Below are positions 1 to 6,962 of a stretch of DNA of 11,500 nucleotides, in pieces. Source of the DNA: Draconibacterium orientale (lineage in GTDB: Bacteria; Bacteroidota; Bacteroidia; Bacteroidales; UBA1556). The notes under the pieces were generated by a model. It did no database searches, had not been told where the DNA came from, and saw nothing but the letters and a program-made list of their open reading frames with translations. The number at the start of each line of letters is the position of its first letter. The first letter of the stretch is position 1. Both the position numbers and the translations under genes were made by a program. The stretch spans positions 1-11,500 of the forward strand of contig DZDC01000076.1 in assembly GCA_022736595.1 (NCBI GenBank). The letters are read 5' to 3'.

Positions 1-667
1 CGGTGAGGTTAATACCTACCACAGCTCCCAAACCAAATCCAGCCAAATGAAACTCGTCGTGGCGGGCATTGGTCATTAAAGTGCAATTGGTTTTGGGCAC
101 CAAAACTCCACCCCCAATACCTTCGGTAACATTGAAAACCAGCCATTTATAAGCGTATATTTGATCAAAACGACGCAATTCGATGTTAAGGTAATTGAGC
201 CCATCGGTATGCTCAAACATTAAAAAATTTGACGTAAGCACCATATCATCATTAGAATAAGTGTCGTCGAAAGTGGTTCCAGTACCCGAAATTTCACCAT
301 CAATTTTCACCGTTTGATCGTTTTGCATCACATACTTCATGTGGTCCACGCCAAAGGATAGATCGTAGTGATTATTGATAAAATAACCCAATCTCATATT
401 GTATTGTGGAATAGTAAGGTTGGCTGGATTGAGGTAGATATTGGCATCCCATGGACTTTGGCGATCTTTAGCCACTACATCAGAAAGGGTGAAATCGTAT
501 TGATCCCCTTTGAAATGAATATCGCTATTGCTATACCAACCTCGGTTCCAACCCCCAGTAAATATAAAAATCACCTTTGCGATCGCGTTGTGTATTGGCA
601 TTGTCCGTTTGTGCAGCTGCACCAAAGCCAAAGGCAATCAAAGCCATATCAAAAAAACTTTTGTCAT
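1..667 (-). pseudogene. Frameshifted outer-membrane beta-barrel protein, 3' part outside the window
   Basis: A long minus-strand reading frame is visible but broken twice. From an ATG at 667 the frame stops after nine codons. One extra base in the seven-base A run at 651-657 (T run in the coding sense) would join it to a signal-peptide-like stretch ending GFGAAAQ. That frame then hits a stop at 531-533. Dropping one base near 550-556 restores YWGWNRGWYSNSDIHFKG, after which the frame stays open to position 1 (about 222 codons in all). The later part has alternating aromatic and polar residues, plus DVVAKDRQSPWD and FGVDHMKYVM, which resemble a conserved Bacteroidota outer-membrane barrel family of unknown role. 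A second possible start is the ATG at 647. It lies 60 nt downstream of the lipoprotein gene and may be cotranscribed with it. Both breaks sit in or next to homopolymer runs, so assembly error is as likely as true decay. Confidence 0.75.
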
Positions 668-727
668 AAAATATAGAATTATTAAAATTGATTGTAAAGT
701 AGAATTCAAATTTTGATTCGCATTAAA

Positions 728-1123
728 CTACTGTTTAACAAGTTTATAAGCATAATTTCCCACCTCATTTTTATTGGCCGAAAACACCAAATTACTTCCA
801 TCAAAGGTATAAGAATAGCTTCCGTTGAGAATTAAATTCCAATCAAAGTCGGCGGTATAAACTCCTTCATCAGCAAAAACCAAGTTTCCTTGATTGATGG
901 AATATTGTCCAAAACCTCCACCCGGTATATGATTGGCACCAGAAGTACAGAGGTATGACCCGTCAGTATTTAAGGTAAGACTTACTGGAGCCGATTGGTT
1001 ACCAGTGCTATAGGTAACCGTAAAAGTGCCAGAATAGGTTCCAGGGGTAAGTTCTACATGGGTTTTTTGGCAAGACGAAATTGCAAAAACTAGGGCAAAG
1101 ACGAAGATTAAATTCTTATACAT
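728..1123 (-). CDS. Small secreted lipoprotein of unknown function
   Basis: The 131-residue product starts with a short basic N-terminus, a hydrophobic stretch (residues 5-15) and a lipobox A-I-S-S-C with the lipidated cysteine at position 18. It should therefore be cleaved by signal peptidase II and anchored in a membrane. Gln rather than Asp or Gly follows the cysteine. The mature part (19-131) is rich in Thr, Ser, Gly, Asn and aromatic residues, with repeated short strands such as GTYSGTFTVTY and GSYSYTFDGSNLVF. This pattern suggests a small beta-sandwich or lipocalin-like barrel, common in Bacteroidota lipoproteins. No catalytic motif is visible and no family was recognised with certainty. 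It is separated by 152 nt from the GH26 gene upstream and by 60 nt from the broken barrel gene downstream, so it may head its own unit. The ATG at 1123 is the only start that gives a proper signal peptide. Confidence 0.85.
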   Translation of the reverse strand: MYKNLIFVFALVFAISSCQKTHVELTPGTYSGTFTVTYSTGNQSAPVSLTLNTDGSYLCTSGANHIPGGGFGQYSINQGNLVFADEGVYTADFDWNLILNGSYSYTFDGSNLVFSANKNEVGNYAYKLVKQ

Positions 1124-1275
1124 TTTAATTGAATTGGGTTTGACATCAAAAAAGGATGGCGTAAAAATAACACAATTCGTTATTTAATTTCCTAACTTGA
1201 ATTCCAATCACAAATAAATAACTTTTCACCAATCCAATAAAGAGCTTTTGCGTTTTTTTTTAGAAAAATGGTTTG
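1124..1275. other. Spacer between GH26 gene and lipoprotein gene
   Basis: These 152 AT-rich bases contain a nine-T run on the plus strand near 1252-1260. Because both flanking genes are on the minus strand, this run is in the wrong orientation for a terminator of GH26. No TAnnTTTG match was seen on the minus strand. The length suggests that a new transcript starts here, but no promoter can be pinned down. Confidence 0.4.
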
Positions 1276-2448
1276 CTATTTCGGCTGCTTTCGATCTACT
1301 GACCAAGCGTTCAGCTCCTTCTTAATGGCTTGAGTTACTGGTTTATCATAAATAAAATACCAGCTAACCGATTTATCGGTGGTGGTTTTATCGTCGGAAT
1401 AATGAAAAAATACAAGGGCATTAATCAAGGGGTATTTTTTTTCAATGCTTTGCAATGCCTCTGTAAACCATTGAGATCGAGAGCCTCCAATGGATAGCGA
1501 TCCAAATTCAGCAATCATGATGGGCTTTTTGAACTGAGCCAAGAACGAATAATATCCACCAAAAAGTTCATCAAAAGTCCACCATTTGCTCCATTGGGCA
1601 GAAGTACCAAAGTTGAGCGCACCCGTTGCAACCACATCCACATATTTTTCACCAGGATAATATTCCTTGAAGAAGCCGTAGGCCACATGAGGACTCCATA
1701 CCCAAATAACATTTTGCGCTCCCATTTCCAAAAACAAATCGTGAACATGTTTCCAAGCTTTCACATACTCTTGTGGAGTATTGTTTTGTGGCCCCCAAGG
1801 ATAGCGATAGGGATCATTCATTTCGTGTCCTAGTCGAAGATAAAAAGGATGGCCAAAGTCTTTGGCTTTTTGAGCCCATTTTCGCAAAAAGGAGTCGTAA
1901 TAACCTTTAGCAACAAAAACCATTGCAGCTTTGTCACGGAGTTCAACGGCTGGGATGCCAGGAAAATTCTCTTCAGAAAAGGCACTCACCCATGGTTCCC
2001 AAGTGATGAAAGGAATGGAACCAATTTTATGAATGGCATTAAATTCACGCTCTAGAAATTCATGTTCGGGACGTTCGCCCCAAGCTTGAAAAATATGGAT
2101 TATGGGGAAGCTCGTACCCAAAGTATCTTCGAGATTAATTATTCGTTCGTAAGACTCTAAGCTGCTGTTGTCGGAAGCGCCTAAAAAAACAAAGTTGGCC
2201 TTAATAATGGCTTCCTTATTTTCACGATAGTTGTTAAACCAAGCCAGTTTTTTGGTGCGACTTTCTTCGCGTTGCTCCAAAATAATATTATTCTCCACTT
2301 CTTCCACCGCATTGCCAGCTTTAGAAAACAGGGATTCCAAGGGACCTTTAGATTGGTTTCCGAGGAGCGATAGCAAATAAACCAAGGTGATGCCAGCAAT
2401 CATGGCAATTATTGCAATCAGGGTTCTTTTGGTAGTTACACTTTTCAT
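1276..2448 (-). CDS. Membrane-anchored GH26-family glycoside hydrolase (beta-mannanase-like)
   Basis: The 390-residue protein has two basic residues (7-8) followed by one hydrophobic segment at about 9-30 with no clear cleavage site, so it is probably a signal anchor with the enzyme outside the cytoplasm. A Glu-rich helical linker covers about 38-68. The catalytic domain (about 80-380) looks like a GH26 (beta/alpha)8 barrel: LRLGHEMND gives acid/base Glu209, and PIMIAEFGS near the C-terminal side gives nucleophile Glu314. The conserved WVWSPH (249-254) also fits. GH26 enzymes mostly cut beta-1,4-mannans, with some acting on beta-1,3-xylan or mixed-linkage glucan; the substrate here cannot be read from sequence. 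It is the last gene of the polysaccharide locus, 25 nt after the SDR gene. That position suggests trimming or releasing the polymer made by the locus rather than feeding on external mannan, since no SusC/SusD genes are nearby. Confidence 0.85.
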   Translation of the reverse strand: MKSVTTKRTLIAIIAMIAGITLVYLLSLLGNQSKGPLESLFSKAGNAVEEVENNIILEQREESRTKKLAWFNNYRENKEAIIKANFVFLGASDNSSLESYERIINLEDTLGTSFPIIHIFQAWGERPEHEFLEREFNAIHKIGSIPFITWEPWVSAFSEENFPGIPAVELRDKAAMVFVAKGYYDSFLRKWAQKAKDFGHPFYLRLGHEMNDPYRYPWGPQNNTPQEYVKAWKHVHDLFLEMGAQNVIWVWSPHVAYGFFKEYYPGEKYVDVVATGALNFGTSAQWSKWWTFDELFGGYYSFLAQFKKPIMIAEFGSLSIGGSRSQWFTEALQSIEKKYPLINALVFFHYSDDKTTTDKSVSWYFIYDKPVTQAIKKELNAWSVDRKQPK

Positions 2449-2473
2449 TTCAGTAATTTAATAACTATGATAC

Positions 2474-3376
2474 TTACAGCTTTTCTATTAAGGATTTAAT
2501 TCCTTGATCAAGAGAAATTTCAGCTTTAAAGCCCAGCTCTCTTTCTATTTTTTTGGAATCACCAACCATCTCCCACACTTCGTTTTCGCGATAAGGTAAG
2601 GCTCCAATTTTAAGACTTTGCAATTGATTAAGATTTGAAGCCACTAATTGAGCCAGTTGCCTCAACTGAACTCCTTTTCCACTGCAAACATTAAATGTTT
2701 GCAGATGCGCATTGCTATTGTTTCCACATAAAATCAGGGCTCTAACCACATCATCCACATGAATAAAATCTCTCCTTTGTTCTCCGGAAGTCATTTCAAA
2801 ACTTTCTCCCCTCATAAGGGTTTGCACCATTTGGGGTATAAAAAAACTTTCTGGCATGCCAGATCCGTAGAAATTGAACAACCTTAAAATCGTATAATTG
2901 TGCTTGTTAAGTTGAGAATGGGCTTTCAACAACATCTCTCCAAAAACCTTGCTCATGGAATAGGGCGAAACAGGATCTAACTCCATACTTTCGAGCAAGG
3001 GCGAAGGGCGATTGCCGTAAACCTCACTAGAGGAGGTGAAAATAAAATTTTCGTAATCCACAGACTCTAATGCCTTTAATAGGTTGGAGGTTCCTGTCAA
3101 ATTCACCTTCATCACCTCATCAAATTTTTGAAGTCCACGACTGCGATCGAGACTGGCGGCAAGGTGATAAATCAATTGAGGTTTAATTTTTTCAACCGCA
3201 CTTTTTAAGTCCTCAAAACGGGTAATGTCGATATCAAAATCAAATTCGGAGGGTTCGCAACCAAAAGAAATATTGAAAACCAAAGCCCCTTCATTTTGTA
3301 ATGATCTTATAAGATGCTGGCCCAAATATCCACTTCCTCCTGTAACTAAAATGCGCTTACCCTTTAAGTTGCCCAT
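2474..3376 (-). CDS. NAD-dependent epimerase/dehydratase/reductase (extended SDR), probably acting on a CDP-4-keto-6-deoxyhexose
   Basis: The 300-residue protein is an extended short-chain dehydrogenase/reductase. It has an N-terminal dinucleotide motif VTGGSGYLG (Gly13, Gly16, Gly19), an acidic DIDITR segment at 48-53 as in NAD(H)-sugar enzymes, HLAAS at 71-75, TSSSEVYG with the catalytic Ser/Thr region at 114-121, the catalytic pair Tyr139-x3-Lys143 (PYSMSK), and RRDFIHVDDV at 201-210. Its start overlaps the rfbG end by 13 nt, which ties it to the CDP-sugar pathway. The likely substrate is CDP-4-dehydro-6-deoxyglucose, reduced or epimerised to a CDP-deoxyhexose. CDP-abequose or paratose synthases are related, but they need a preceding RfbH-type 3-dehydrase, which is not in the window. 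A UDP- or GDP-sugar enzyme remains possible. The SDR class is certain; the exact reaction is not. Confidence 0.87.
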   Translation of the reverse strand: MGNLKGKRILVTGGSGYLGQHLIRSLQNEGALVFNISFGCEPSEFDFDIDITRFEDLKSAVEKIKPQLIYHLAASLDRSRGLQKFDEVMKVNLTGTSNLLKALESVDYENFIFTSSSEVYGNRPSPLLESMELDPVSPYSMSKVFGEMLLKAHSQLNKHNYTILRLFNFYGSGMPESFFIPQMVQTLMRGESFEMTSGEQRRDFIHVDDVVRALILCGNNSNAHLQTFNVCSGKGVQLRQLAQLVASNLNQLQSLKIGALPYRENEVWEMVGDSKKIERELGFKAEISLDQGIKSLIEKL

Positions 3377-4476
3377 ACCAATTCCTTTCTATTTGCTTCA
3401 TTCACAAACTCTTCTATATCGCTCAAGGTATTTACCTTATTGGATAAATAGAAGTCGCGATACCAGAGAATGGTTTTTTCCATGGTTTTTTCAATATTCC
3501 AAACGGGTTGCCATTTAAGAATTTTATTGGCTTTAGAACAATCGAGCATGAGCAAATTGGCTTCATGGTGCAAGCTTTTGTCTTTTTCAAATTCAATTTC
3601 AATTTGAGGCCAATGCTTTTTAGAAAGCGAAATAATATCTTCCACAGCCAGATTACTCGACAAATCGGGGCCAAAATTCCAGCCCTCTGCATCCTTCACT
3701 TCCGATTGTAACAACTTCATACCGAGCATAAGATAGCCACTGAGGGGTTCGAGTACATGTTGCCAAGGCCGGGTGGCACGTGGATTTCTAATTTTTACTG
3801 CATGACTTTGAGCAGTTGCCCTCACAATGTCAGGAATCAATCGATCATCAGCCCAATCGCCACCCCCAATCACATTTCCGGCTCTGCCACTGGCAAGGAG
3901 TACTTGATGATTTTGGTTGTAGTTTTTGGTGTTAAAAAATGAATTTCGATAAGCGGCGGTCAACAATTCAGAACAGCCTTTTGAAGCCGAATAAGGATCA
4001 TAACCCCCCATGGGGTCGTTTTCGCGGTAGCCCCATATCCATTCACGGTTATCGTAACATTTATCGCTGGTTACGTTGACGATGGCTTTTACCGATGGTG
4101 TAATGCGGCAGGCTTCAAACACATGCAAAGTTCCCATTACGTTGGTGGAGAATGTTTCAACAGGGTTTTCATAACTGTATCTTACCAAAGCCTGAGCTGC
4201 GAGATGAAATACGATATCGGGTTGCACCTCAGCAAAGAAAGCATTGAGTTGGGCTTGATTTCTGATATCGCCAAGTTGCTGATGGCCATCAAATTCCAAT
4301 AGTTCTAGGTGGTGTAAGCTTTCGTTTTTCAAGGAATAACCATACACTTGCGCTCCCATTTTCGAAAGCCATACCGAAAGCCAAGAACCTTTAAAACCGT
4401 TATGACCCGTAATGAGCACCTTTTTACCAAGGTACACTCCGTCGAAGAGTTTTTCGTAATCTACCATTTTTTCCAT
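3364..4476 (-). CDS. rfbG: CDP-glucose 4,6-dehydratase
   Basis: This cytoplasmic enzyme turns CDP-D-glucose into CDP-4-dehydro-6-deoxy-D-glucose, the branch point for 6-deoxy and 3,6-dideoxyhexoses. The 370-residue length matches the family. The N-terminal NAD-binding motif is ITGHNGFKGSWL (Gly24, Gly27, Gly30), the HN-x-FKGSW variant that is diagnostic for this dehydratase. HLAAQALVRYSY follows at 91-102, NVTSDKCYDN at 134-143 and YDPYSASKGCSE at 159-170, with the Tyr162-x3-Lys166 pair. The sequence GRAGNVIGGGDWADDRL (197-213) and RPWQHVLEP (236-244) are also typical. The start at 4476 overlaps the end of rfbF by 16 nt; Met4 (4467) is a possible alternative that still overlaps. The 3' end overlaps the SDR gene by 13 nt. 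These overlaps make coupled translation likely and place rfbG centrally in the polysaccharide operon. Confidence 0.95.
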   Translation of the reverse strand: MEKMVDYEKLFDGVYLGKKVLITGHNGFKGSWLSVWLSKMGAQVYGYSLKNESLHHLELLEFDGHQQLGDIRNQAQLNAFFAEVQPDIVFHLAAQALVRYSYENPVETFSTNVMGTLHVFEACRITPSVKAIVNVTSDKCYDNREWIWGYRENDPMGGYDPYSASKGCSELLTAAYRNSFFNTKNYNQNHQVLLASGRAGNVIGGGDWADDRLIPDIVRATAQSHAVKIRNPRATRPWQHVLEPLSGYLMLGMKLLQSEVKDAEGWNFGPDLSSNLAVEDIISLSKKHWPQIEIEFEKDKSLHHEANLLMLDCSKANKILKWQPVWNIEKTMEKTILWYRDFYLSNKVNTLSDIEEFVNEANRKELVWAT

Positions 4477-5237
4477 AAGGCTTTGTTATTTTCCCACATA
4501 TCATTGAGTTGCTTATTGTCTCTTAAAGTGTCCATCGGTTTCCAGAAACCCTTATGTTTAAAGGCAAAGAGCTCACCATCTTTAGCCAGATTTTCCAGCG
4601 GTTCTCTTTCCCAAATGGTTTTAGTGCCATTCTGGATATAGTCAAAAGCCTTGGGTTCGCAAACAAAAAATCCTGCATTAATCCATCCACCATCGCCCAC
4701 AGGCTTTTCGATAAAATTATTCACATTACCACTATTTTCGTCAAAGGAAACCCCTCCAAACCTTCCTTCAGGCTGAACGGTGGTCATGGTAACAGCCCCG
4801 CCATGTTGTTTATGAAAATCGACCAACTGCGCAATGTCAATATCACCAACGCCATCGCCATAAGTAAGCATAAAGCTCTCATCGCCAACAATATCTTTGG
4901 CTTGCAATATTCTTCCGCCCGTCATGGTATCCAATCCGGTGTCGATGAGGGTAATTTTCCAAGGTTCAGATTTATTATTTAAGATGCGCGTTTGGTTTTT
5001 GCCAAGGTCAATTTCCACATCACTTTGATGGATGAAATAATTTACAAAAAACTCTTTAATCACATAGCCTTTATAGCCAAGAAGCACCACAAAATCGTTA
5101 AAGCCATAGTGCGAATAGATTTTCATAATATGCCAGAGAATGGGTTGAGCACCAATATGAATCATGGGTTTTGGAACTAAATCGGTGGCCTCGCTAAAGC
5201 GAGTTCCAAATCCACCTGCTAAGAGTAGTGTCTTCAT
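4461..5237 (-). CDS. rfbF: Glucose-1-phosphate cytidylyltransferase
   Basis: The enzyme joins CTP and alpha-D-glucose 1-phosphate to give CDP-glucose and pyrophosphate, the first step of the CDP-deoxyhexose pathway. The 258-residue length is normal for the family. The nucleotidyltransferase signature LLLAGGFGTRFSEAT lies at 4-18, followed by the substrate-side VPKPMIHIGAQPILWHIM. The metal site is in LTYGDGVGDID (124-134; Asp128 and Asp132). FGGV (160-163), FIEKP (175-179) and the C-terminal FWKPMDTLRD (231-240) are hallmarks of RfbF rather than of RmlA or GalU. The start codon overlaps the stop codon of the upstream glycosyltransferase as ATGA (4 nt), and the end overlaps rfbG by 16 nt. The product is passed directly to the rfbG enzyme. 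This assignment is one of the safest in the window. Confidence 0.95.
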   Translation of the reverse strand: MKTLLLAGGFGTRFSEATDLVPKPMIHIGAQPILWHIMKIYSHYGFNDFVVLLGYKGYVIKEFFVNYFIHQSDVEIDLGKNQTRILNNKSEPWKITLIDTGLDTMTGGRILQAKDIVGDESFMLTYGDGVGDIDIAQLVDFHKQHGGAVTMTTVQPEGRFGGVSFDENSGNVNNFIEKPVGDGGWINAGFFVCEPKAFDYIQNGTKTIWEREPLENLAKDGELFAFKHKGFWKPMDTLRDNKQLNDMWENNKALWKKW

Positions 5238-6841
5238 TTTACGCTAATTTTTTTGTTGTTATTAATGTGTATTCGGGTCCAAGCATCTTCATCTTTTATT
5301 CGTCCTGAGCTATATGCAGCTATAATTCCGCCCACAGATTGCACAAAGGCGATAAACGAAAACCCGATCATGCCCCACGTTTTTTGTGCGGTGAAGATTA
5401 GCTCGCTTTCAGGAGTAAAAAACCGCCTTTCGATATAAACAGCTATTACCGTCAGAAGAAAGAGTAAATTGTATATAATCAAAGGTTTAACAAAAGGATT
5501 TAAAAAGCCTTTGACGGCAGTTTTAGAGGTGGGTAGGTAGGGTATTTTTCTATTTCGAAGGGTTAACCAAAATGCATAAGCAAATACAGGCCAACTGGAA
5601 TATTTTAAAATCATCCCACGCCAATGAAAACCTGATTCGGAGTTGCGATCGGTTAAAAAGCGCTGAGCGTAAAGGTAAATAAAAATTGCAATCAACAGAA
5701 ATACAGAACCTTGAACAATAAAATCAACAAAATTCATTCTGCTGGGAATAATTTTAGTAAGAAAATACACAAAAGGAATGGTGAGGAAAAAGCCGGTAAT
5801 GCTGCCAAACAAATAATAAGTACCTATGGATAAGTATGATATTTTTTGCCAAAATTTCAATTTTTTGAGCAGAAAGGGGATTTCATCAAACAAAAGCTCA
5901 AATACTCCTCGCGCCCATTTCAATTGCTGTTTTGAGAAGGAAGTATAATCTTCAGGCACCAAACCACGGCTTACAATTACAGGATTATATACTGATTTCC
6001 AGCCTTTAGCATGAATTCTAATGCTGGTTTGCAAGTCTTCGGCCAAACCCATGGCATGCCCACCGATGCTCTCCAATGCTTTGCGGCGAAAAGTACAATT
6101 GGCTCCAATGGCCACCGCTCCGCCATAACCAAAAAGTCCCATTTGGGTGGGGCCGTAAAAAGTATAAGTTTGCTCGGCAGCCCCTTTTGCAGTGAAGGAC
6201 CGATACATATTATAGTAACCTTGGCTCACTTGTACAAAACCCACTTTAGGATCTTCAAAAAATCCAAGAGTTTGATTTAAAAAATTGGGAAATACGATAT
6301 GATCGGGATCCAGAATAAGGATAAACTCTTCGTGTGTTCGACGCAAAGCTTCATTTACTTTTCCTGCTTTAGCGCCAGGCAAATTAGCCAAATTGAACCA
6401 GACAATTCCGTATTGCTCTGCCAAAGCCTTAAAAGCCGGGTCTTCGGTGCTATCCAGAAGATAAGTAGTATGCGGGTAATCGAGGTTTTGCAAAGCTTTA
6501 AAAGTAGGCTCAAACATACTTAGCGGTTCCCCAGGAGCTGACGTGGTGAAAATGGCTACACTTAAGCCTGCCTTGGGCTCAGGTACTTGTTGGGGTTTCT
6601 TGATGCGGAGATAATTGACCCATATAAGAATAATACGAAAAATACCATACCAAAAAAAGAGGCTGAGAAGCGCAAAAAGGAAAGTGTTGGCAATATGCTC
6701 CCCCTTAAACCACCATTCGGCCAAGTTTGCAGCGCTGGCAATTCCTGCCAAAGTAAGCACAAGCAATACAAACCGATCGAAATCTGTGGGTTGCTTGGCT
6801 TCCTTAAATTGCCATAAATCGTTGGTCAAACTAACTTTCAT
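5234..6841 (-). CDS. Processive family-2 glycosyltransferase, cellulose-synthase-like membrane polymerase
   Basis: The 535-residue protein has two N-terminal hydrophobic segments (about 25-42 and 52-75), a cytosolic GT-A domain (about 90-320) and some five further membrane segments (about 335-363, 373-393, 410-428, 452-470, 488-510). This is the layout of polymer synthases such as BcsA, PgaC and Alg8, which couple synthesis to transport across the inner membrane. The D,D,D,QxxRW signature is present: Asp130 (YLLDST), the DPD at 178-180, the acidic LAEDLQ at 266-271, and QQLKW at 305-309. The last motif carries Lys where Arg is usual. The sugar donor cannot be read from the sequence. It lies 121 nt after the TPR/barrel gene and overlaps rfbF by 4 nt (ATGA). 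It is the only glycosyltransferase in the locus, so it presumably makes the backbone of the polymer. Mannan, glucan or an amino-sugar polymer are all possible. Confidence 0.92.
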   Translation of the reverse strand: MKVSLTNDLWQFKEAKQPTDFDRFVLLVLTLAGIASAANLAEWWFKGEHIANTFLFALLSLFFWYGIFRIILIWVNYLRIKKPQQVPEPKAGLSVAIFTTSAPGEPLSMFEPTFKALQNLDYPHTTYLLDSTEDPAFKALAEQYGIVWFNLANLPGAKAGKVNEALRRTHEEFILILDPDHIVFPNFLNQTLGFFEDPKVGFVQVSQGYYNMYRSFTAKGAAEQTYTFYGPTQMGLFGYGGAVAIGANCTFRRKALESIGGHAMGLAEDLQTSIRIHAKGWKSVYNPVIVSRGLVPEDYTSFSKQQLKWARGVFELLFDEIPFLLKKLKFWQKISYLSIGTYYLFGSITGFFLTIPFVYFLTKIIPSRMNFVDFIVQGSVFLLIAIFIYLYAQRFLTDRNSESGFHWRGMILKYSSWPVFAYAFWLTLRNRKIPYLPTSKTAVKGFLNPFVKPLIIYNLLFLLTVIAVYIERRFFTPESELIFTAQKTWGMIGFSFIAFVQSVGGIIAAYSSGRIKDEDAWTRIHINNNKKISVK

Positions 6842-6962
6842 GCGTTATTCTAAAATCTTTTATATTGAGGTTTCAAGCGATAAATGGCTGAAGGGTCTGG
6901 TAGCTATCACATAAAAATAATGTCATCGAGAGGTAGGTTTTTTCAGTTATACTCATTTCAAT
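6842..6962. other. Spacer between export-porin gene and polymerase gene
   Basis: The 121 bases hold no credible gene, no strong hairpin with a T run and no clear promoter match. Read-through from the porin gene into the polymerase gene is therefore plausible, but an internal promoter cannot be excluded. Confidence 0.4.

Noticed and set aside
368..716. Two overlapping plus-strand open frames
   Set aside because: They are antisense to the broken outer-membrane barrel gene and have no protein-like features such as a signal peptide or conserved motif.
724..739. TTAAAC/GTTTAA hairpin at the end of the lipoprotein gene as a terminator
   Set aside because: It has six AT-rich pairs, overlaps the stop region and lacks a following T run on the minus strand.
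1240..1262. AAAG-AG-CTTT stem followed by a nine-T run, as a terminator
   Set aside because: The T run is on the plus strand, while both neighbouring genes are on the minus strand; the stem is only four pairs.
4554..4982. Plus-strand open frame of 142 codons
   Set aside because: It is antisense to rfbF, which is unmistakable on the minus strand.
2474..5237. Complete O-antigen or dideoxyhexose cluster
   Set aside because: No RfbH-type dehydrase, flippase, Wzy polymerase or ligase is present; a processive membrane synthase is found instead.
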